A stretch of 64,000 bases of DNA, taken from assembly GCA_965119745.1 (NCBI GenBank), contig OZ221973.1, positions 1,674,001-1,738,000 on the forward strand. Reading direction: 5' to 3'. The notes beneath the pieces were generated by a model. It was not told where the DNA came from, searched no databases, and saw nothing but the letters and a program-made list of their open reading frames with translations. Below are positions 24,474-33,892 of the stretch, one piece after another. The stretch comes from CAJFUR01 sp904420575. Lineage in GTDB: Bacteria > Actinomycetota > Coriobacteriia > Coriobacteriales > Eggerthellaceae. The stretch's first letter is position 1, and each line of letters begins with the position of its first letter. The translations under genes were made by a program, and so were the position numbers.

Positions 24474-24964
24474 AACCCGCACGCCTTGGGAGATCGGGGG
24501 TGTTGCGTGTCTTTCTGTCGGCAAGCGGGGTGAGAAGGGCCTGGAAGCCCCTCGGCCTCGGGAAAGGCCCCGTCGGGTTCGCGCCGCCTCCTTGCGGTCG
24601 CATGGCTCCCGAGAACGCCATCGCACCCGGCGAGGCGATGACGAGGCGCGTTTGCTGGATCTTTTCCGGCAAGCGGGCTGCGATGGAAAAAGTCGAGAAT
24701 CCGGCCAGATTTTTTGCCGGTTTTCGCCGGAAACTCTCTTCTCGTCTCGGGGATTTCTGGACCATAATACTAATCAACCTGCGGAAACGTCGTTTTCGTG
24801 AAGTCCGCGTTGCTATAGACACTCCCGGATACGTGGCGTTTGACAAGCTGCTGTAAGGGTTATAACATGCTCACTCGCGCCTCGTTCCGGGGCGCCGTGT
24901 TTTCGTGTGCGCATCAGCTGAGCGTACATGAGGATGGGTATCTGCAAGTGAGGAAGGACAAGCT
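24474..24964. other. Intergenic leader region of the str operon
   Basis: 491 bp between the MerR gene and rpsL. No gene is supported. A promoter candidate lies at 24840-24868, giving a leader of roughly 90 bases before rpsL. An AT-rich segment at 24700-24780 (with CATAATACTAATC) may contain a second promoter. Confidence 0.45.
24840..24868 (+). promoter_or_regulatory. Promoter candidate for rpsL-rpsG-fusA operon
   Basis: Consensus -35 box TTGACA (24840-24845). The -10 is either TATAAC (24861-24866, 15-bp spacer) or TAACAT (24863-24868, 17-bp spacer). Good boxes upstream of a ribosomal operon. Confidence 0.6.
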
Positions 24965-25336
24965 TTGCCTACTATCAACCAGCTGGTCCGCAAGGGCCGC
25001 AAGAAGTCGGTCGACAAGAAGAAGACGCCGGCGCTCAAGGGCAACCCCCAGAAGCGCGGCGTGTGCACCCGCGTGTACACCACCACGCCGAAGAAGCCGA
25101 ACTCGGCTCTGCGCAAGGTGTGCCGCGTGCGTCTGGTCAACGGCATGGAAGTGACGGCCTACATCCCGGGCATCGGCCACAACCTGCAGGAGCACTCCAT
25201 GGTGCTCATCCGCGGCGGCCGTGTGAAGGACCTCCCCGGCGTCCGTTACAAGGTCATCCGCGCCGCGCTCGACTGCGCCGCCGTGGACAGCCGCCGTCAG
25301 GCCCGCAGCCGTTACGGCGCGAAGCGCCCCAAGTAA
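24965..25336 (+). CDS. rpsL: 30S ribosomal protein S12
   Basis: 123-aa protein of the decoding centre. It has the full family sequence, including the KKPNSALRKV loop and the PGVRYKVIRA region; the Lys residues mutated in streptomycin resistance elsewhere are wild type here (TTTPKKPNS). The start is TTG at 24965, with GAGGAAGG about five bases upstream; PTINQLVRKG follows, as in other S12 proteins, so the rare start is secure. First gene of the str operon. Confidence 0.97.
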   Translation: MPTINQLVRKGRKKSVDKKKTPALKGNPQKRGVCTRVYTTTPKKPNSALRKVCRVRLVNGMEVTAYIPGIGHNLQEHSMVLIRGGRVKDLPGVRYKVIRAALDCAAVDSRRQARSRYGAKRPK

Positions 25337-25453
25337 GCAACCGTTAAGACGCGCGGGCCGCGAGGCCGCCTGCGCCCACAGGGGGCGAGGGCGGTGGCCT
25401 AATGGACGGCGGGAAGGCCGTCCCGAAGCGCGCAGGAACAAGAAGGAGAGAAC

Positions 25454-25924
25454 ATGCCGCGTCGTGCAGCAGCCATCCGCCGCGAAGTGCAGCCGGATGC
25501 AAAGTACAACAACCGTTTGGTCACGCAGCTGATCAACAAGATCTTGCTTGACGGCAAGAAGTCCATCGCCGAAGGCATCGTGTACGGCGCCTTCGACATC
25601 GTGGAGCAGAAGACGAGCCAGGACCCGCTGACGGTGTTCAAGAAGGCCATGGACAACGTGCGCCCCACGCTGGAGGTCAAGCCCAAGCGCGTCGGCGGCG
25701 CCACCTACCAGGTGCCCATGGAAGTCAACTCCCGCCGCGCCACCACGCTCGCCATCCGCTGGATCGTGGACTTCTCGCGCAAGCGCAAGGAGCACACCAT
25801 GAAGGAGCGCCTGGCCGCCGAGATCATGGACGCCGCCGAAAACACCGGCGCTTCCGTGAAGAAGCGCGAAGACCTGTACAAGATGGCCGAATCCAACCGC
25901 GCCTTCTCGCACTATCGTTTCTAG
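25454..25924 (+). CDS. rpsG: 30S ribosomal protein S7
   Basis: 156-aa primary 16S rRNA-binding protein of the small-subunit head; full-length family match from MPRRAAAIRRE to AFSHYRF. Strong site AAGGAGAG before ATG. It lies 117 bp after rpsL and 19 bp before fusA. In other bacteria S7 represses its own operon; nothing here shows whether that holds. Confidence 0.97.
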   Translation: MPRRAAAIRREVQPDAKYNNRLVTQLINKILLDGKKSIAEGIVYGAFDIVEQKTSQDPLTVFKKAMDNVRPTLEVKPKRVGGATYQVPMEVNSRRATTLAIRWIVDFSRKRKEHTMKERLAAEIMDAAENTGASVKKREDLYKMAESNRAFSHYRF

Positions 25925-25943
25925 GAGGTGTTCGAATACCCCC

Positions 25944-28061
<2,118 letters not shown>

Positions 28062-28099
28062 CAGCGCGGCGACCGACAAGCTTAATGGAGGTAAGGTAA

Positions 28100-28408
28100 G
28101 TGGCTAATCAAAAGATCCGCATCCGCTTGAAGGGGTACGATCATGAGATCGTGGACCAGTCCACGAAGCTCATCGTCGACACCGCGCAGAAGACGGGTGC
28201 CAAAGTGTCCGGCCCCATCCCGCTGCCTACGGAGCGCAACCTGTACTGCGTCATCCGCTCGCCGCACGTCAACAAGGACTCGCGCGAGCAGTTCGAGATG
28301 CGCACGCACAAGCGCCTGATCGACATCCTGGAGCCGACCCCCAACACGGTCGACTCCCTGATGCGCCTCGATCTCCCCGCCGGCGTCGACATCGAAATCA
28401 AGCTGTAA
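28100..28408 (+). CDS. rpsJ: 30S ribosomal protein S10
   Basis: 102-aa small-subunit protein, also the NusE partner in transcription antitermination. Full family match (IRIRLKGYDHEIVDQST ... RLDLPAGVDIEIKL). GTG start at 28100 after GGAGGTAAGG. It directly follows fusA, joining the str and S10 clusters. Confidence 0.97.
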   Translation: MANQKIRIRLKGYDHEIVDQSTKLIVDTAQKTGAKVSGPIPLPTERNLYCVIRSPHVNKDSREQFEMRTHKRLIDILEPTPNTVDSLMRLDLPAGVDIEIKL

Positions 28409-28423
28409 AGGGGGCGTGCAACC

Positions 28424-29044
28424 ATGATCAATGCAATCTACGGCAAGAAGGTCGGCATGACCCAGGTGTTCTCGGAGGACGACCGCCTCATTCCCGTGAC
28501 GGTCATCCAGGCCGAGCCCAACAAGGTCTGCCAGGTGAAGACGAAGGAGACGGACGGCTACGAGGCCGTGCAGATGGGCTTCGGCTCCGTCAAGCCCCGC
28601 CGCGTGAACAAGCCCATGACGGGCCACTTCGCCAAGCAGGGCGTGGAACCCACGCGCTACCTGCGCGAGGTGCGCGTCGAGAACGCCGCCGAGTACAAGG
28701 TGGGCGACGAGCAGACGGTGGCCGCGTTCGCCGAGGCGAAGAAGGTCGACGTCACGGGCACGTCCAAGGGCAAGGGCTTCGCCGGCGTCATGAAGCGCTA
28801 CGGCTTCCGCGGCGGCCCGGGCGGCCATGGCGCGCACTTCCATCGCGCGCCCGGTTCGGTGGGCCAGTGCGCCACGCCCTCCCGCGTGTTCAAGGGGCTC
28901 AAGCTCCCTGGCCACATGGGCTGCGACACGGTGACCGTGAAGAACCTGGAAGTGGTCCGCATCGACGAAGACCAGAACCTCATCCTGGTCAAAGGCGCCG
29001 TTCCCGGCGGCAAAAACGGCATCGTCCGCGTGCGCTTGGCGTAA
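28424..29044 (+). CDS. rplC: 50S ribosomal protein L3
   Basis: 206-aa early-assembly 23S rRNA-binding protein near the peptidyl transferase centre; typical GKKVGMTQVF start and the GGPGGHGAHFHRAPGSVG loop. Fifteen bases after rpsJ; AAAGGGGG site. S10 operon order is kept. Confidence 0.97.
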   Translation: MINAIYGKKVGMTQVFSEDDRLIPVTVIQAEPNKVCQVKTKETDGYEAVQMGFGSVKPRRVNKPMTGHFAKQGVEPTRYLREVRVENAAEYKVGDEQTVAAFAEAKKVDVTGTSKGKGFAGVMKRYGFRGGPGGHGAHFHRAPGSVGQCATPSRVFKGLKLPGHMGCDTVTVKNLEVVRIDEDQNLILVKGAVPGGKNGIVRVRLA

Positions 29045-29073
29045 CGCTAACAAAGCAAGGAGCTGCAATTACT

Positions 29074-29700
29074 ATGGCAACGATCGAGATCAAAGACGGA
29101 AAGGGAAAGAAGGCCGGCACGGCCGAGCTTCCTGCCTCCGTGTTCGGCATCGAGCCGAACGTACCCGTCATGCACCTGGCCGTGCGCGCCCAGCGCGCGT
29201 CGTGGCGCCAGGGCACGCACAACACGCTCACGCGCGGACAGGTCAGCGGCGGCGGCAAGAAGCCGTGGCGCCAGAAGGGCACCGGCCGCGCCCGTCAGGG
29301 CACCATCCGTGCGCCCCAATGGGCCGGCGGCGGCGTGGTGTTCGGTCCGCACCCGCGTTCCTACGACATCCGCGTGAACAAGAAGGAGGTCAAGCTGGCC
29401 ATGCGTTCCGCCCTTTCGGCCAAGCTGGCCGACGGCGAGTTCCACGTGGTTTCCGACTTCGGCTTCGACAAGCCCTGCACGAAGGACGCCGTGGCCGTGC
29501 TGAAGGCCCTGGGCCTGGAAGACCGCCGTCTCACCATCGTGGTGGCCGACGACGACGTGAACGCCTACCTGTCGTTCCGCAACATCCCCAAGGTGAACGT
29601 CATCCCTGCGACCGAGATCAACACCTACGAGCTGATCGACAACAAGGCTCTGGTCGTCACTCAGGCCGCGCTCGCGCACATCGAGGAGGTGCTTGCATAA
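29074..29700 (+). CDS. rplD: 50S ribosomal protein L4
   Basis: 208-aa protein lining the exit tunnel; GKKPWRQKGTGRARQGTIRAPQW is the conserved tunnel-loop region. In some bacteria L4 also represses the S10 operon. ATG 29074 follows GCAAGGAG. Its stop codon overlaps the rplW start by one base (TAATG). Confidence 0.97.
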   Translation: MATIEIKDGKGKKAGTAELPASVFGIEPNVPVMHLAVRAQRASWRQGTHNTLTRGQVSGGGKKPWRQKGTGRARQGTIRAPQWAGGGVVFGPHPRSYDIRVNKKEVKLAMRSALSAKLADGEFHVVSDFGFDKPCTKDAVAVLKALGLEDRRLTIVVADDDVNAYLSFRNIPKVNVIPATEINTYELIDNKALVVTQAALAHIEEVLA

Positions 29701-29984
29701 TGAAGGATCCTCGCGAGGTCATCATCCGTCCTGTCATCACGGAGCACAGCTACGACATGATGGAGAAGAACACCTACACGTTCGAGGTCGCCAAGGAAGC
29801 CAACAAGGTGGAGATCCGCCAGGCCGTCGAGGCCATCTTCGACGTGACCGTGGTGAAGGTGAACACGCTCAACGTGAAGTCGAAGCCTAAGCGCGTGCGT
29901 CAGCAGGCTGGCCGCACCCGCACGTGGAAGAAGGCCATGGTCACCCTCAAAGAGGGCGACACCATCGAGCTGTTCGCCTCGTAG
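29700..29984 (+). CDS. rplW: 50S ribosomal protein L23
   Basis: 94-aa protein at the tunnel exit that docks SRP and trigger factor; begins MKDPREVIIRPVITEHSYD and ends EGDTIELFAS. Start overlaps the rplD stop. It is the last ribosomal gene here: a terminator and an unrelated flavoprotein follow instead of rplB. Confidence 0.96.
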   Translation: MKDPREVIIRPVITEHSYDMMEKNTYTFEVAKEANKVEIRQAVEAIFDVTVVKVNTLNVKSKPKRVRQQAGRTRTWKKAMVTLKEGDTIELFAS

Positions 29985-30041
29985 AAAGGCGTCCGGCCGT
30001 TCGGCGGACCGCCCATCGGGCCGTCCGGCACGTTTCGCACA

Positions 30042-30067
30042 GCCCCCGCATCCGCGGGGGCTTTTTT
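30042..30067 (+). terminator. Strong rho-independent terminator after rplW
   Basis: GCCCCCGC (30042-30049) and GCGGGGGC (30054-30061) form a perfect stem with a 4-nt loop, followed directly by six T residues. Confidence 0.92.
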
Positions 30068-30215
30068 ACGTCTCGGTCCCGGTTCGGCATCGAGGCGTTT
30101 TCAAGGGGGATACGGTTCCACGTTTTGGCCATACCTGACCCCCGCACGCTCTTATGATCGTGGCATTCCATCGGCCCGGAGCGGATGCGGGCCCTCACGA
30201 CGAAGGAGTGATAGC

Positions 30216-31997
30216 ATGCATGGTTCTTCCCAGGGGACAGGTTGTGCCAACGAAGGCGGTCTGACACGCCGCAATTTCCTGATAGGGGCGGCGCTGGCAG
30301 GCACCGGCATGGCAGCCGGATTGGCGGGGTGCTCGTCAGACCAGCCGTCTTCCGGCGGCAATGCGGGCGGCTCGTCTTCGGGCGGCGACGCGTCCAAGAG
30401 CGGCGACGGCATGAACGCCGACTCCTACTTCGGCAAATGGAGTTTCGAGGTGCCTGACGCGCCCATCACCGACATCGCCGAGACGGTGGAGGCCGACATC
30501 GTGGTGGTCGGTGCCGGCACCGGCGGCCTGACCGTGGCCAACGCGGCCGCCGAGGAAGGGGCGAAGGTGGTGCTGATCAGCGCCAGCAGCAAGCCCATCG
30601 GCCGCGGCGGCTCCAACCACGCCACGTACAGCAAGACCATGGAGGCCCTGAACATCCCGAAGAACGACGCCCTGTGGTACGAAAAGGAGCTGCAGGCCAA
30701 CGGCGCCCGCGTGGACACGCGCAAGTGGTACCAGTACTTCAACCATTCCGAAGAGGTGATGGACTGGCTCATCGGCATCATGGAAGAGGCCGGCTACACC
30801 ACCGGCATCGAGCCGTTCATCCCCACGATCGACAACGACAGCGGCTCCATCTACTACGTGCCCGGCGCGCACGGCTGGTACGACGACGAGCACCCCGGCA
30901 TGGGCATGAACCAGTCCCTGGTGGTGAACCAGCTGGCCAGCCGCTTCGAGGAGCTTTCGGGCACCACCATCTACTACAAGAACATCGCGCGCCAGCTGGT
31001 GCGCGGCGACGACCCCAACGGCACCGACGGCCGCGTGACCGCCGTCATCGCCGAGCGCGAGGACGGCTCCCATGCCAAGTACGTCGGCAACAAGGCCGTG
31101 GTCCTGGCGACGGGCGACTTCTCCACCAACCGCGACATGATGGCCAAGTACGCGCCGCAGGCGGTGCCCTACATCGCGGAAGGCGAGTTCGATGCGAAGC
31201 CCGACTACGACAAGGAGCTGGTCTACGGCGGCCTGTACCCGGGCGACGGCCAGAAGATGGGCCTGTGGGTCGGCGCCGCTTGGCAGAAGGCGTGGCCGTG
31301 CTGCCCGAACGGCGGCGGCGTGAAGGCCGGCCCCATGGACGGCGTGCTGCCCTTCACCGGGTTCACGGCCAACCGCGACGGCAGGCGCTTCTGCAACGAA
31401 TACGGCTCGCTGGGCACCTTGCCCTTCACCGAGCAGATGGGATGCCCGGGCGGCACCGCGTACGCCATCTGGGACATGAACTACGCCGAGCAGTACCCGC
31501 TCGACTGGATCAACGGCAGCGTGCCGTACGGCCAGCCCAACACGCTCACGCCCGAAGACGTGGTCGCCTCGTGGGAGGAAGGCGTCAGCTCCGGCATGTA
31601 CGTGAAGGCCGACACGCTGGAAGACCTGGTGAAACAGCTAGGGTTGCCCGATGGCACGCTGGAGAACATCCAGGCCTACAACGCCGACTGCGAGGCGGGC
31701 GAGGACACCCAGTTCCACAAGTACCCGGAACTGATGATCCCCGTGTCCAAGGCGCCGTTCTACGGCGCGGCGAGCGACACGAGCTTCTTCCTGACCATCC
31801 TGGGCGGCCTGCGCACCGACGAGAACATGCGGGTGTGCGACGAGGACGACAACCCCATCGAGGGCCTCTACAACGTCGGCAGCATGGCGGGCGACATGTT
31901 TTATGCGCAGTACACCTACATGATCCCCGGCTTCACGTACGGCAGCAACCTGACCCTGAGCTACCTGACCGGCAAGTACATCGTGGAAAACGAATAG
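30216..31997 (+). CDS. Tat-exported lipoprotein flavoprotein reductase with atypical C-terminal motif
   Basis: 593-aa flavoprotein. Twin-arginine signal LTRRNFLIGAALAG and lipobox LAGC (near residue 39) predict folded export and outer-face anchoring; a Ser/Gly linker follows. FAD site IVVVGAGTGGLTVANAAAEEGAKVVLISA begins near residue 93. It belongs to the fumarate reductase/3-ketosteroid dehydrogenase-like FAD family. The C-terminal motif reads IPGFTYGSNLTLSYLTG, so the Arg of the usual GxSxGR motif (kept in 21381) is replaced. That suggests a different substrate or chemistry. It has no heme motif and no adjacent cytochrome. AAGGAG site upstream of ATG 30216. It stands alone between the ribosomal operon and an acetyltransferase. 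Confidence 0.85.
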   Translation: MHGSSQGTGCANEGGLTRRNFLIGAALAGTGMAAGLAGCSSDQPSSGGNAGGSSSGGDASKSGDGMNADSYFGKWSFEVPDAPITDIAETVEADIVVVGAGTGGLTVANAAAEEGAKVVLISASSKPIGRGGSNHATYSKTMEALNIPKNDALWYEKELQANGARVDTRKWYQYFNHSEEVMDWLIGIMEEAGYTTGIEPFIPTIDNDSGSIYYVPGAHGWYDDEHPGMGMNQSLVVNQLASRFEELSGTTIYYKNIARQLVRGDDPNGTDGRVTAVIAEREDGSHAKYVGNKAVVLATGDFSTNRDMMAKYAPQAVPYIAEGEFDAKPDYDKELVYGGLYPGDGQKMGLWVGAAWQKAWPCCPNGGGVKAGPMDGVLPFTGFTANRDGRRFCNEYGSLGTLPFTEQMGCPGGTAYAIWDMNYAEQYPLDWINGSVPYGQPNTLTPEDVVASWEEGVSSGMYVKADTLEDLVKQLGLPDGTLENIQAYNADCEAGEDTQFHKYPELMIPVSKAPFYGAASDTSFFLTILGGLRTDENMRVCDEDDNPIEGLYNVGSMAGDMFYAQYTYMIPGFTYGSNLTLSYLTGKYIVENE

Positions 31998-32005
31998 CGC
32001 ACGGC

Positions 32006-32041
32006 TGCCGGGGCGCGGAGCGTTCGGCGCGCGCCCCGGCA
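32006..32041 (+). terminator. Terminator-like hairpin after flavoprotein gene
   Basis: TGCCGGGGCGCG (32006-32017) and CGCGCCCCGGCA (32030-32041) pair perfectly; no T run follows, and a second GC-rich imperfect hairpin lies at about 32050-32082. Confidence 0.5.
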
Positions 32042-32142
32042 AGGTCGGTCGCCCGGGCGCGCGGGAAACCCCGCGTCCGGGCATTCCGCATGCACCCGCT
32101 CGCGTTGCGCAAGGCGTTTTTTGCAGGCACGGGCACAAGTGA

Positions 32143-32151
32143 TGCTATAAT
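32143..32151 (+). promoter_or_regulatory. Extended -10 promoter element of the acetyltransferase gene
   Basis: TGC followed by a perfect TATAAT (32146-32151), about 107 bp upstream of the acetyltransferase start; TTGCAG at 32121 is a poor -35 with a 19-bp spacer. Confidence 0.55.
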
Positions 32152-32257
32152 CGGCTGCTGGAAAGCGGGCGCAGGCTTCGAACCGCGATGGCGGATGCCG
32201 CCGCGCGGGGACGCAGCGCCACGAAGCGGTGCAAGCCGCAGCGGGGGAGGTGGCGGC

Positions 32258-32893
32258 ATGGGACCGGATCCCAACAGCGTGTATCCCAATGAGGACATCA
32301 AGCAGGTCGTGTTCGTCAAGAACGTCGTCAGCAGGCCGAACATCGTCGTCGGGGAGTACACGTATTACGACGATGCGGGCGGTGCCGAAAACTTCGAGGA
32401 CCATGTCACGCACCACTACGATTTTCTGGGAGACAAGTTGGTGATCGGGAAGTTCTGCGCCATCGCGAGGGGCATCGAATTCGTCATGAACGGCGCCAAC
32501 CACAGAATGGGCGGCATCACCACGTATCCGTTCAACATCATGGGCGGTGGATGGGAGAAGTTCGCCCCTGGCATAGGCGACCTTCCGTTCAAGGGGGACA
32601 CCGTTATAGGGAACGACGTGTGGATCGGCCAGAACGTGACGGTCATGCCGGGCGTGCACATTGGCGACGGCGCGATCGTCGGCGCCAATTCCGTCGTGGC
32701 GAAGGACGTCCCTCCGTACTGCATCGCCGTGGGCAACCCGTGCAGGGTGGTGCGGAAGCGCTTCGACGACGAGACGATCGCCTTTTTGCTCGACCTCAAA
32801 TGGTGGGATTGGGACGCGGAGAAGATCTTCGGGAACATGGAGCTTCTCTGCAACGGCGACATGCGGCGGATCAGGATGCTGTCGGGCGAATAG
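32258..32893 (+). CDS. Vat/CatB-type xenobiotic O-acetyltransferase
   Basis: 211-aa hexapeptide-repeat acetyltransferase. The left-handed beta-helix repeats (FKGDTVIGNDVWIGQNVTVM, HIGDGAIVGANSVV) and the family ending AVGNPCRVVRKRF are clear. The NGANHRMGG segment contains the His that acts as base in streptogramin (Vat) and chloramphenicol (CatB) acetyltransferases. Members of this family acetylate a hydroxyl on streptogramin A or chloramphenicol using acetyl-CoA, but many chromosomal relatives have no proven drug role. ATG 32258 follows GGGGGAGG. It is a single gene with its own -10 box. Confidence 0.85.
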   Translation: MGPDPNSVYPNEDIKQVVFVKNVVSRPNIVVGEYTYYDDAGGAENFEDHVTHHYDFLGDKLVIGKFCAIARGIEFVMNGANHRMGGITTYPFNIMGGGWEKFAPGIGDLPFKGDTVIGNDVWIGQNVTVMPGVHIGDGAIVGANSVVAKDVPPYCIAVGNPCRVVRKRFDDETIAFLLDLKWWDWDAEKIFGNMELLCNGDMRRIRMLSGE

Positions 32894-33157
32894 GCTTTCC
32901 GGCGCGTTCCGTTCTCGCGCGCGCTCGGTTGCGCGCCCGAGGAATCAGGGCGCCACGCCACGCTCGTGCGCGTGGTGGACGGGGGCGGCTGGGCGTCGCC
33001 CGCTGCGGCGGGCGCCTTCGGCACCGCCTTTCCTGCGCAGGAGCGCCGCGCGCGTCTATTCGTTCGGTTGATTCTCTGGCGCGGGCGCGAGGGTTCGTGT
33101 ATCGTTGCTCGGTGAGAAAAACGGGCGGCGGCCTGCGTGAGGGAGAGGACGCGATCC

Positions 33158-33859
33158 ATGGCATTCGTGGAATTCCGCGACGTGCGCAAAGTGTATGCGA
33201 TGGGAGAGGTGGAGGTGGCCGCCGTCGACGGCATGACCTTCGACGTAGAACGAGGCGAGTTCGTGGTGGTGGTGGGGCCGTCGGGCGCCGGCAAGACGAC
33301 GCTTCTGAACATGCTCGGAGGCATGGACGTGCCCACGTCGGGCTCCATCCTGCTGGACGGACGCGACGTGAGCGCGTTCTCGGCCAAGGAGCTCACGTAC
33401 TACCGCCGTTACGACATCGGCTTCGTGTTCCAGTTCTACAACCTGGTGCAGAACCTGACGGCGCTGGAGAACGTGGAGCTGGCCAGCCAGATATGCAAGG
33501 ACCCGCTGCCGGCCGACGACGTGCTGCGCCAGGTGGGCCTGGGGCACCGGCTGGATAACTTCCCCGCGCAGCTTTCCGGTGGCGAACAGCAGCGCGTGGC
33601 CATCGCCCGCGCGCTCGCGAAGAACCCCAAGCTGCTGCTCGCCGACGAGCCCACGGGGGCCCTGGACTACCAGACCGGCAAGGCCATCCTGAAGCTTCTG
33701 CAGGACACGTGCCATTCCACGGGCAAGACGGTCGTGCTCATCACCCACAACGCGGCGTTCACCGACATCGCCGACCGCGTCATCCATATCCGCGAGGGGC
33801 GCGTGGCGGGCGTCGAGTGCAACGACCGCCCCCTTTCCGCCGACGTGCTGGAGTGGTAG
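33158..33859 (+). CDS. ABC transporter ATP-binding protein (MacB/LolD-type)
   Basis: 233-aa ATPase. Walker A GPSGAGKTTLLN, Q loop (FVFQFYNL), signature LSGGEQQRVAIARAL, Walker B LLLADEPTGALD and H loop LITHN are all present. It pairs with the FtsX-domain permease 33 bp downstream. This class works by mechanotransmission rather than by classic substrate transport. Start ATG 33158 has an AGGGAGAGGA site; a start 21 bases earlier is possible. Confidence 0.93.
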   Translation: MAFVEFRDVRKVYAMGEVEVAAVDGMTFDVERGEFVVVVGPSGAGKTTLLNMLGGMDVPTSGSILLDGRDVSAFSAKELTYYRRYDIGFVFQFYNLVQNLTALENVELASQICKDPLPADDVLRQVGLGHRLDNFPAQLSGGEQQRVAIARALAKNPKLLLADEPTGALDYQTGKAILKLLQDTCHSTGKTVVLITHNAAFTDIADRVIHIREGRVAGVECNDRPLSADVLEW

Positions 33860-33892
33860 GACGATGACGGCGAAAGGGACGCGGGGGCGGGC

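Noticed and set aside
30125..30158. TTGGCC and TATGAT as promoter of the flavoprotein at 30216
   Set aside because: The boxes are 22 bp apart, outside the usual range; not strong enough to list.
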